Of a stretch of DNA of 64,000 nt, positions 45,255-55,832 are shown in pieces. The stretch is from positions 1,460,133 through 1,524,132 of the forward strand of contig NW_022985553.1 of NCBI RefSeq assembly GCF_010093815.1. Direction: 5' to 3'. The position numbers and the translations under genes were made by a program. Numbering within the stretch: the first letter of the stretch is position 1; the number at the start of each line of letters is the position of its first letter. A model generated the notes under the pieces. That model made no database searches, had not been told where the DNA came from, and was given only the letters and a program-made list of their open reading frames with translations. This DNA is from Pseudovirgaria hyperparasitica. Taxonomy: Eukaryota > Ascomycota > Dothideomycetes > Acrospermales > Acrospermaceae.

Positions 45255-46830
45255 CTATTTGCCCTTCTGCCCTTCCATAGCTTTCATAATATCAGTAGCA
45301 TTGTTCTTATCACCCCTTTTCTTTTTCGGTCCTCTCTTACGCTTTGTACCTCCTCTCTCAGCACCATCAGCGTCACCGTCGCGACCCCATTCTGAAAGCT
45401 TGATATGATCACCACCTTCCATTTCTTCCTCATCCGCGAGCCGACTAGATCCAAAGCCCATGTCCATATCTTCAAAATCCCGGTTCGAGCTGGCTAACAT
45501 TGCCGCATGCTTTTTCTGGCGTGCTTCTTCTTCTTGACTAAGCTTTGGCTTCTTGCCATCTTCTCGAGAGTTGCGTAAAGCAGCAAGAATAGCAGGATCG
45601 TGGAGTGGATTGAAGGACGTTTCGGGTGTAACTTCGGGCTCATCGTCAAAATATTTACGCTTTGCCTGAGGAACCGTGTCTGTTGCTTTAGGACTTGGAA
45701 TGGATGCCTGAGTCTGCAGCCTCTCAAGACCCTGAGACGGCTTGCTCTGCGTACTGGCTTCAAGCTCGCCGTCCTCTTCTTCTGATGAATCGCCCTCATC
45801 AACAACAACTCCAAAGGGATTGTAATCTGTTCCTGCATCTGCAAACATATCTTCTTCCTCTTCTTCTTTCACGGGTGACGGCACGGGTTGCTCGGGCATA
45901 ACAACGTCGGTGCCGAGTACGCTTGCCTTGACTTCAGGTTCGTTGGGATCAGCCTTGACCTTTCGGACTTTCCGCTTAACATTGCCTTCTGCGTCGGTTA
46001 CAATCAGGACTTCCCTTCCCCTGGCATCGGTCTCAAACCTCGACTCTTCTCTTTTCTCACCGATCCTCCGAAATTTTGAAGATGCGGCGGCCTTTGTCTC
46101 AGTAGCTGCCTGCCTTGATGCTCTCAATTCCGCCAAGAGGGCGTTCCGATCTCGTTTTATTCCACCGGTTGCAGGAGGTGCCATCTCTCCTCTCTTCAGC
46201 GATCTCTGCCTTTGGATCGGTGCTACTGATTTATCTTGAAACTCGTCGAGCGCGCCATCGAGATCCTCCACAATATCCTCCTCGGGATCCTGCTCTTTTG
46301 ACGGGCTGTTCATCACATCTTCGCCTCTTTTAATCCTTTCGAGCAGTTTTCTGTCCAGTCCCTTGACTAGATGTGTCGAGCTTATGTCGCCTCCTGTGAT
46401 TTGGTCGCGTAGCTTTTCGAAGGTCGCTTGGTCAATCTGCTGCAGCTTCATTGATTCTTCCAACGCCTTGATTCTCTTTCCCTTGTCGTCATCTTCTTCA
46501 TCCTTTCTGCTCTGTGTGCGATCTGAATAGCCAGCAGCGAGCTTCGTGCCCTTGGGTGCTGCACTAGAGCGGAATTTCTTGCGTTGCTGGTTCTCCGCCG
46601 CTTGCTCGAATAGTTGGCGTCTGAAGTCATTATTCGTGCTTCCTGGCGTGTGGCGTCTATAAGTTTTCAGCGAATTTCCTCAGTCGTGACATGTGTACTC
46701 ACGGTGTCATGAAACCTCGTGCTCTTGCGCCGAATGGTGTTGCGCTCGGTTGGGGCGTTGTCTGCGTGCCATTTTCAGGTTTTGATGTCGACTGTTCGAG
46801 AACAAGCTTTCTGAACTGTGAGTTATTCAT
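45255..46830 (-). CDS. RED/IK-type spliceosome protein
   Basis: Nuclear splicing factor of the RED family (human IK), associated with the activating spliceosome. Exons 46830-46703 and 46656-45255 (46-nt intron) give 509 residues. The RED N-terminal pattern is clear: MNNSQFRKLVL, ARARGFMTPRHTPG, NDFRRQLFEQ and GYSDRTQSRKDEE. The strongly conserved THLVKGLDRKLLERIKRGE block follows (about 155-175). Beyond that the protein is acidic and Lys/Arg rich and looks disordered, ending in a basic nuclear-localisation-like KRKRGPKKKRGDK and ..IMKAMEGQKGK. Human RED has Arg-Glu-Asp repeats; this protein does not, as usual in fungi. The first exon has only 42 codons. Confidence 0.88.
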
Positions 46831-47608
46831 TGAGGCTGAGTAGTAGGGCTTTCTCTCAATATTAGATTTCGTAATAGGAACTTGGGTGGATAGCTAGCTG
46901 ACAAAGTACGGTGTCCCGTTAGGTAAGCTAGCGCTGTTTAAGGCTTTCAGGTACATTTGAACGACCGTAGTAGATAATGGCCTCAGACCTGAGGCATAAA
47001 CATAGAAACCTCAATCACGACCTATATTCCCCTATGGCAGCCAGCAACTATGCCGGGCCATGCTCATGGCCATGGGTCTGACTATGCATTCAAAGGCAAC
47101 TCTACAAGATATCATGATGAGGGCGCCTACAGAAATGTCCTCTAATAACATCAGCAAGTAAGACAACAAGGCAACAAGGTCGGTCGACCCCCAAGACACA
47201 GGCCCAAAAACTCGAGATTCGCATAATTACAAGTACAAGGCACAATTAAAACCATCATTCGTCGAGCAACTAGCACTTTCACTGCACGATGTCAACGTCA
47301 ATTAAGGAAGAGAGAAGGTTACTTATCGTGCATGATATGCTCTTCAGGTGTGCAACTCCCTATTCGAGTCCTTTGAGAAGCGCAGGCACAGTGCGTTCTA
47401 ACCTTGGAAAACATCAGCCAGTGATCTAGGTGGAAGGTATAACTGTCAGGTTCGTTCCTACTGTGGATCTAGATGTATGTCAGACCTAGTTTGCTTCTTC
47501 CAATGGGTCTCTAATACTTCTGACTCTTCATCCGCTTTTCATTTACCCATTTGCCAACCTCTCTCAACATCTTTATTTGTCTTGACCATCGTTATCACAT
47601 CAGCCAAT
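46831..47608. other. Intergenic, about 780 bp
   Basis: Divergent promoters for the RED-type gene and the seven-TM gene. Nothing else was recognised on either strand. Confidence 0.5.
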
Positions 47609-48964
47609 ATGGATATCGATATCCAAGACGTCAAGGTCACTTCATGGTACCTGAAAGGATTTTTGGCTATCAGCGCGGTCTCGGTCTTCCTCTTGCTCGT
47701 CCTGGGTATCCTATACCTCGCGTTTACCCTGCGACACAGGGGCCTCGCACAACGATCAAGCACATGGAGAATCTACTTTCCTCTGGCTGTCTTTGCGCTT
47801 CTTGTGTAATATTGCCCTACTTCGCTATCGGTATGCACTAACATACTCATAGCGGATACGTCTTGAGTACTGCAGCGTTCGCGTTGCTCCTTTCTCGCCG
47901 CAAAATCCTAAGTGCCACACACCTCGAATTTGCTTCGAGAGCCTTCTTATTACTTGGACATCTGTTATTGTACTTTACTATGATAGAGATTCTTCTGGGT
48001 ACTAGGAATTCTCGCCAGCGGTCCCAAGCCTGGTCCTTGCTCGCTCGCATTGCGTATGGCCTGACAACACTTGTTTTCGTTTCCTACATCATTGTCTCTA
48101 CCATCTTTCAAATCAAAGGCAAAGATGCGTTAGGACTGGAGCTTGAGCTCCTGGTATTGTCCAAAGTTCAAGCCATGATGTTGCGTCTAGCCACAGCAAT
48201 CTTTGCGCTAGAAATCGTGTTGCATTCCTTGATGCTTCTGATATTCCTACCGGTGATCGCTTTATTCTTGGCCAAATCCCGACATGACCGAGGCACCAGT
48301 AGCAGGGTACGTGCACAGCATGTAGAGCTATCAAGCTGCTAGCTGACTACTACTTCAGGCCGTGCTTGTGGGCGCGTTACTGATAGCTCTAGTCTACGTT
48401 CTCATGGTTGCTTCCGGGATCACGCCCGCGGCAATTGTCCTTAGTGCGCGTTACCAATACTCCCTGAAACGGAAGCTTGTCATTGGAGCACTTGCGGCAC
48501 TCATCAGACTTCTAGCCTTGTCCATAATCCTGTTGATCAGGTACAATATGAACACCTCGATACCATCAGTCAGCGGAACAGATACCTACAATCCCGAGTT
48601 TGAACCACCTATGTCTTACATTACTCCTAATGCGGCCGGGCCATACAACACTACATCTCCTAACCCTGAGTCCGGCCCACATGTCCATTTCGATCATTCC
48701 GACGAAGATAAGACTCATCCGTCTACCAACATTGGCTCAGAAACAGGGTCTGCGTCTCCCGTAGAGTCTGACCCTACAAACGAAGGCACAAGTCGTCCTC
48801 CTACAGCAATTGACGCACGGACAGATCCTGACGAAGCAAAGGGAGACAACACTGAGAAGTCACCGTCGACACTGAGCGAGGACAAACCTCAGCAGCGAGC
48901 CGATGCAGAGTCCTCTCAAACGCACGTCGTTATTGTTCAGAGAGTGCCTACAGCGCACTCTTGA
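47609..48964 (+). CDS. Seven-transmembrane protein, uncharacterised fungal type
   Basis: Exons 47609-47805, 47853-48306 and 48359-48964 (introns 47 and 52 nt) give 418 residues. Seven hydrophobic segments are visible: about 14-37, 55-82, 93-118, 132-157, 185-212, 218-249 and 256-280. A Ser/Thr/Pro/Asp-rich tail of about 130 residues follows, probably disordered. The overall form resembles fungal seven-TM membrane proteins with unknown ligands, but I see no diagnostic motif (no DRY, no PQ-loop, no clear RTA1 signature). The unspliced frame would stop after the second segment. Start MDIDIQDVK; a longer upstream reading exists but lacks support. Confidence 0.72.
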
Positions 48965-50738
48965 GAGGAAAATGCAAGGCTTCTATGCTACTCTGTTCTA
49001 CGGGAAGTCTGGGCTTTCTTGGTGCTTTGTATTCCATGAAGTTACTTTCGAACGGACACACGTCCATGTCTCCTTGTTGTTCTTGTTCTAGTACATCCTG
49101 TACTATACTTGTCATGGAACGAAGTCTCATCAGTAATTAATGCCTCGACAATTGTCCCAGAAGTCAATCTCAGGCCGTGTCCCATTTGTGCCTTGCTAGC
49201 CTGACACGGTCAATATTTTTCATACTGTGATTTGAGATCGAAGAGCAGGTGTGCGAACAAAGGCGTGTGCAAAGTCAGTCGGCTTGCAAGTGTTTATAGC
49301 CCTGTATCTTGAGCCCAAATAACTTCACATCTCTTTAATGGACGATCTATTCCCTCTGACGCCGCCTATACAACGACACTTCGAGAAAAGGAGTTATATC
49401 ATTCACATCAGCCGAGTTGACATTAATATAAAGTACTCTCGAAAAAAGTTTCACAAGAGACCACCTAGGCAGCTAGCGATACAAGGATGTTGTAATATGC
49501 CATGCCTGACGTAACACATATATTGGTCACCAGTCGTCCAAGCATGATTGCAGGATCAGCATGTATTCGATCGGGAGGGTAGACTTTAGGAAAGTAAGTA
49601 CGATTTCATTACAGCGGCACATGAGGGCAATATCCCAACTATGAACGACGAAGTTTAGCTTCTTAGAAGCCAAGCAACTCAACAGAACTGCGATACTGTT
49701 TGTTTATTTGCCGCTACAATGATTTGAGGATCATATCTCGTTCTCGTAGAGACGGAACTACAGCGTCACATCAACGTCATCATTTACATTGCGCGAGCCC
49801 GATATTCCTTTTGCAAAGGTAGTGTAGCGCATGACCTACCACAGAGCATTTGCATCCGCTGAGCCGAACAAAAAAAGGGGGCCAGCACACACACGATATA
49901 TATTACCCTCCCTACTACTGCGTCAGATAATCCAAGGAATGCTAGTGCGATGCAAGGAACTTACTAGCGCGACGTTTAAAAAGGGCTTCTGGAAGATCTG
50001 AAAGGGCGCCATGGGTAGTGAATCAAGTGCATGGCATGCGCTGGAGTCTGATCCTGGCATCCTGGGCATCCTGGCCGGGTTTGGGATGAGCGCACGCGCC
50101 TATATGCAAGATCGGAAGTGTTTGTCACATGCTGCAACATTATGATTTGATGGGGCTTCATTACACGTTTTTTCTATTGGCGGGGTTCAGTAATTGTTTT
50201 TCATGGCGCTGCACGAATCAGATCCGTCCTTTGCTCATAGGTGATATAGGCGAGTTTATGAACAGATTCAGGTGTTTGGATACTGTCGCGGGTGTAACTA
50301 TCGGTTGTGTACATAGCGTTAATGCGAACATCATGATTCAATTAATCTTTATCAAAGAGTCCGCGAAAATAGTTCGCATAGGGTCGTACCTGTAGTAGCG
50401 AAGCCAGGGGATGTTTCATGCACTTGACCAATTTCGCATTTGCGAGGCCGTAAGACGTCATCCTATTCATGAAGAGATCGGACAGATGAGGTGCCTAGTC
50501 ACCGTAACGGACTTGGTGGTACCTCGTAGTGAATGGGACTACGTGGCCCTGTCTTGAATCCCGCGAAGGGCATTGCATTGAGGATGATCGCAACGAGCGT
50601 CTCTTCGTACGTTTGGTGTAGCGTAGTGTAGTACCTAATCTAGAACTAAGACCATGAAGTCGTCAAGATCTATCTGAACATCATTATTGCTGCGCAACAT
50701 CACTAGTCAGAATTGGGGCCGTCGCTGGCCTGTTCATA
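48965..50738. other. 1.8-kb intergenic region
   Basis: Between the convergent stops of the seven-TM gene and the Zn2Cys6 gene. Only short, unstructured open frames. A small cctggcatcctgggcatcctgg repeat lies near 50053-50074. Nothing else supported. Confidence 0.5.
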
Positions 50739-53069
50739 TCAAGCCCTCACGCCTACAGATCGAAGATACAGTTGCCTCCGATCCTCTGCCTCGCGAATGA
50801 TTTCTGCAGATAGACGAAGACTCGGGGCCAGGTGCGCATATCGTTCGATCTCGAGTATAACGTCGTCAATGATAACGTCCATCTGATGTGGTGGGGGGAG
50901 CAAAGCGGACAAAGACGACGACATGGTTGCCCCCATTACAAGCAGTGTTTGCGATACAATTCTAGCATTACGGTGTTAGTTAAGCAGTATAGCCTCATGA
51001 TGGAAGGGTTCACGTACGATAAAGCTCCTTGCCATAGGTAAGGCAGATGTCCCGCATGACTGGACATGTAGTCAGCATCGAGTTCGATTGGAGCTTAATT
51101 CAGGAGAAGGACACTTACTGAGCTTGGATATGCTCCAGTTGTCTGATACAGGCCTCAAGACACCGCCGGCAGTTCTCCTGCACTGTCAGGTCCATGGCCA
51201 CACTCTCATCGTTGAGCACAGCGAGGATATAAGGGCGGTATATGATCGTCCGGCAAGCAAAGTAGCGCAGTCGTAGAACCGTTTGTACTGGATTAGACAG
51301 CGGTACTCTACTGTGAGGAAATTGCACCGGAATGGGCAGGCTTTCATACCACTGTGTCAACTGGTAATCTAGTTCCGCTGCGAGTGGATCCAAGACGGCC
51401 AGAGAGGTCGACGGGGTGGTTTTCGTGTATATCATATGACTAACTCTATTAAGGAGCCTCCGTAGCGCGATTTCAGCCAGGAAGTACCAGAGTTCATCTT
51501 TGCCAGCTGGCTCTTCTCCCTCATCTTCGAATCCTCCTGGTAAGCCCACACTTTCTTCGAATTGGATGATACCCGTATGTGGAAGATCCAGCTCAGCAAG
51601 AAGATCACTAGCAGAAACATAAGAATTGGCTTGGACGACACAAGATCGACTTACCTTTCGAACAAGAGTGCATTCCAATACACTCTCTCACTTAGCTCCT
51701 TCGCGTGTGTAGGCAGTCGCCCAGGGGAACTAAGAAGCAATTGGAGTTTCATACTTGTACTCGTAAGCAGGTTCCATGCTTCCAATGGGCGTACGATGTA
51801 GAATAAGTACGCAGAAGCTAGAATATGACATTGTGCAGACATCATAGTGTTGCGAGTCATGAGACTTGGAAGCAGAGCCCAAGCAGCAGCAAAGTACGAC
51901 ATACCAGGTGGGTCCTTGTCTGAAGGCTGCTGGGAGATGCTACCGGCGTTGCTAGCACTGCCAAGGGCTAGCACGAGTAGTACAATGCAACTCTCCGGTC
52001 CCTCTCGAAAGCCAACAGATAGCGCAGTACGATAATAGCTGTGCCAATTGTATGGATTCACGCAGGCATACCACACGTTCACCCGTTCGAAGAAAGCTTG
52101 TACATAAGCCCCAGTGTGCGACAAATCAATATTGAGCTGAGTTCCAAAGCTCAAAGGCTCTCGAGCCATTTCTATTTGGAGTAACACCTGGGGATCATAA
52201 GGGCGTGAGACAAGGTCCCGAATCATCGGCCATTGAAGAAGATTCAGCGCTGGAGTCGTGTGAGTCTTTGGCATAACGGAGATGTTCGAGGGTAGTGTGG
52301 ACCACGTTCCGACTTCATTGACAACTGGAAACAAGCCCAAGCCCGAGACGTCACTGGAACTTCGCGCGAGGATATCGTCGTTGGTACTGGTGGTTGCAGC
52401 AGGAGAGTGCGAACTGAGATTCAGGCTGCCATGCTGGGATAAAAAGCTTGAGTGTAGGAGCCCTTCAATGCGATTCAAATGCTCCAGGATCAACTTGTCT
52501 CCGGCATCAAGCTTGATTCCAGGCTCTCGATATACACATTCGGCATTTAACTCTGTACAGAGTCGGCACTTTGGTCTCGAACCATCACATCGTGACTTCC
52601 TTGAGCGACAAATTTCACACTGCGCAATACTATTAATTTCGAAATCATTATAATAACATTGGGATCAACTCACTGCAATTGTTGCTCTCCGACGCGGGTA
52701 GTCAATTGCATCTGTATTCGGCCTCTTTTTAGGGTTCGTACAGGCGTCACCATGACTAGTTGGAGCTTGACCATTCGAGAGTAGTGAGGTGTCGTACGGC
52801 GTCTCTCTATCAGTGGATGACTGTGACATGTTGCGAGGTCTATTACGAAATGGTGCTCCGCTCACACTAAGATTGCTGATGGGTGAGTAAAGGCCATCTG
52901 TGGGAGAATCAAGTAGGTGAGATGACGCAAGAGACGACTTGATGGAATAGTTGTTTGCATCTGGCAAGGTCGAAAGATTGAGGCAGAAAGAATCGCGAAG
53001 GTAGTGAGAGTTGGCTGCTGCTGCTGCTGACACAGGACTAACATCCGGAGACGGCGAAAGGGTGGGCAT
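50739..53069 (-). CDS. Zn(II)2Cys6 fungal transcription factor
   Basis: DNA-binding regulator with 704 residues from exons 53069-52674, 52619-51655, 51607-51119, 51059-51018 (42 nt) and 50961-50739. The binuclear zinc cluster is split off by the first intron and begins exactly at the junction: C133-x2-C136-x6-C143-x6-C150-x2-C153-x6-C160, with basic SRKSRCDGSRPKC between. It follows 130 residues of Ser/Pro-rich sequence ending PRRRATIA, so the finger is not at the extreme N-terminus. A short linker and helix (EHLNRIEGLL) may dimerise. The middle region is the fungal-specific regulatory fold (residues about 230-600). The 42-nt exon encodes HAGHLPYLWQGALS, joined to IVSQTLLVMGATMS. The target genes are unknown; there is no obvious pathway cluster nearby. 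Confidence 0.9.
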
Positions 53070-54644
53070 GGTCTATTGGTGGACTGGCGAGCACACCCTT
53101 GGTGGTATTACTGGCCACAATGATGAGACTTCAGTGGAATAAGCCGTGGCTTGGTGTTCGGCAGGCGCAGCGGCGGACTTCGATCGAGACTACCTGCACG
53201 ATCCCCTGTGGTGCAAAGAAGAATGGACAGATATAAATATTCTGAGATGTGGAGAAATGAGTGGGTCGTGGTTGAAGTAGAGTGAAGCATCGACAAGCCG
53301 AGACAAGTAAGGTGTGTCCATTGTGGTGGCGTCTAGCATCACGGATGACCCAGTCTGTCAATCGCCATATTAGTGAGACCCTGGTCAGATCCACAAGACG
53401 TGCCTGTTTGCTTCCCAAGCCGCATCTATAATATGCAGTAAGTTAACGCACAGGATCAATCATTCTTTGAGTACCCCTGCAGCATACCACTCACCTGACA
53501 CCATTTTGTCGAATTGAAGCTTTTGTGAGGAGAAACAAGATCCGGAGAGCGAGTCGCTATTATTGTTTTAGGAGTTGATCTCAAGGAGTTATACACACTG
53601 AATGGTGGGTAATTCTGCTGGATTGGCGTCTCATAAAGCGAGCAAAGACGAAAATCTCACCACACGTGTCTAGCCACCGAGCGCATAGACCGATGTCGAT
53701 TTGATTGAACGAACGCACTGCCGGCCTAGTTCCAGGTAGTATCATGTGGCAAGCATGTTTTTTTCAGAAAAGTCTGGGGGAATGTAGACCTGCAGTAGAG
53801 AATGGCGATGGAATGTTCCAAGTAAATAGCCTAAATGGCGTGGCTGTATTTCCGACCAGTAAGCACGTAGTCCGGTGTTAGGCTACGAGTCAACCATCGA
53901 GTATCAAGGCATTGACTTCGTGTAAAGAAGCTACCAGAGGTTCCGGACGGCGACTTTCCAATCTACTTCATTGCTTGGTATCATGATGGGCTATCAAGAT
54001 CCCGGAGGCAATTCGTCACTGGTGGCAGATCCTGGGGAAGCACAGTATTATGATCATGCCTAATCTATGATCCCTGGCGTAGCAGCAGAAGTGTGGAGTG
54101 CAGCGATACACAACACATAGGGCTGTCGTATACGGTCGAACCTGGCAAGTCGACCTCGTGCCACATCTAACTAACTGTCGCATGAAGGGCTGTTCCATGA
54201 TTAAAAGTCAATTTCGTCGATCTAACCAGTCTGGAGACGGCCGGATTGTTCTTGTTTGGTGATAGTCATGGTGACTACGCCCAATGAAGGAGAAATCGAA
54301 CTCGTAATATGTCTGATCCACGGTAAAGGCACGAGAAGACGTATGCCGTCAACACTTACGATGTGCATCTGTATTCAATACGCAATCAACTGCCATTGAA
54401 GTCGTCGCCGGAAAGAGGAAGTGCTTGACACGTTAGCCTGACGAAGCTTTCAAAGAGCGCGTGACTCCTTGTGTTCAGGATCGAGGTTACTCACATACCT
54501 TAGGAAGCTAGCTGCAGCGACGATGACCACGTACTTGCTACGTTTCAATGCTGCTCCTCAATAACAACTTGAATGAAGAGTCCTGAGAACCTTGTACGGC
54601 AAAGACGTCACTCGGAACGGTCTTAAAGTAAGCTTTATGACAAG
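53070..54644. other. 1.6-kb intergenic region
   Basis: Upstream of the Zn2Cys6 gene (minus) and of the small gene at 54645 (plus). Donor-like gtgagt on the minus strand near 53490 could mark a leader intron of the regulator. No gene was recognised. Confidence 0.5.
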
Positions 54645-55143
54645 ATGGCACCAAAAAGTGATGAAAACACAAAATCAACAAGCGGCAAGTTGACCGTTGC
54701 TGATGACTGCGAATCGTCCGAGGCTACTCTCGGAAAGGTTTGTATAGCACCGCCATTCAAGGGAATCATGCTAATGGCGGTGGGAAGAACTCGGCCAATT
54801 CGAACAAGACTGCGACCGAAGCAGCACAAGTGCTGAATGTCTTGACCGAGATCGCTCATAATGCAGTGGTAGCTGTCGAGGAGGGAGTCAAGGCAGTTGG
54901 CAAAGCGGTCTCTGATGTGGCAGTGAAAGCGTCGTACAAGCTGGAGGGAGCCAATGATACTGATCTAGGCCCTTATGCTTCCCAAGGTGCGTGATGGAAG
55001 CAGCACACTTACCATTCCACTATTGTCAGAAGCTGAACAAAGTCTTGCTAGGGACGACCGCACCTAGCGACTTCGATCCCATAGCAGGGTTGGACTTAGG
55101 AGACACCAGCCGTGACAAAGTAAAGGGTGAAGGCGAAAAGTGA
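54645..55143 (+). CDS. Small three-exon gene, 127 residues, unknown function
   Basis: Not seen as one open frame. It appears when exons 54645-54737, 54788-54986 and 55052-55143 are joined. The first intron is 50 nt (donor GTTTGT, branch-like GCTAAT, acceptor GAAG) and the second 65 nt (donor GTGCGT, acceptor GCTAG); both restore a continuous frame to a TGA. The protein is hydrophilic at both ends (MAPKSDENTKSTSGK; ..RDKVKGEGEK). Its core is an amphipathic helix with a regular Val/Ala pattern (IAHNAVVAVEEGVKAVGKAV), somewhat like LEA or membrane-surface helices. There is no signal peptide, zinc site or known family. The AAG acceptor is non-ideal, so the first junction is the weakest point. Confidence 0.5.
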
Positions 55144-55832
55144 TAGCATGAGAGTGTCGATCCGGATGCCACACGGCGTATGAAGAAGTTCTGTCAGCGT
55201 TGCGAAAGTAACTGCTCATCGCAGCAAAACACACTTGTAGATAACGTGTATCAGTGCTATCCTGCTAGCATCCAAAGGAGTTGCAATTGATAAATTGCAG
55301 TGATGGATGCAAGAGGATGGGCTGACAGAGTGATGACTCTAAGAGTGCTCGTGAGGATCTAGCTGACTAAGACAGACTTCAGCCTCACCGGTTGGAAGTT
55401 CTAGGATGTACTAGGTATACCATTTCGTCTGATCAGAAAAAAAAATCAATTCATCTTCAACTCATCGTGAGCATCACAATTGACCTTGTTCACGACAAAG
55501 GACAAGGATCCTCAGCTTCTGCTCCGATTTTCCCCTTGAAGCAGCGAATCACAGCCGCGCGTGGTCGTGTTCTCGCTTCTCAACACCATTAATGCAAGCC
55601 ATAACCTTGGCGCCTCTCGTGTCTACGTCGCGATGCCATTTTGAGGCCAATCAAACGCTATAGGACCGGCGCGTCCCCTAACATGGCGGGCAGGAATGGC
55701 TGGACTCATTTCAGATCATGAGTGCGCTTCCCTCTGCCGTAAGAGTCGACCGTAGGCCTTGCTCAAAGATGGTGCGTCTCCGTCTTTTACTTCGTCTGCA
55801 TCGTCCATCGCAGGACTAGCAGTATCTTCATC
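55144..55832. other. Intergenic, about 690 bp, upstream of the HET gene
   Basis: Promoter and leader of the HET-domain gene. No repeat or RNA gene was recognised. Confidence 0.5.
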
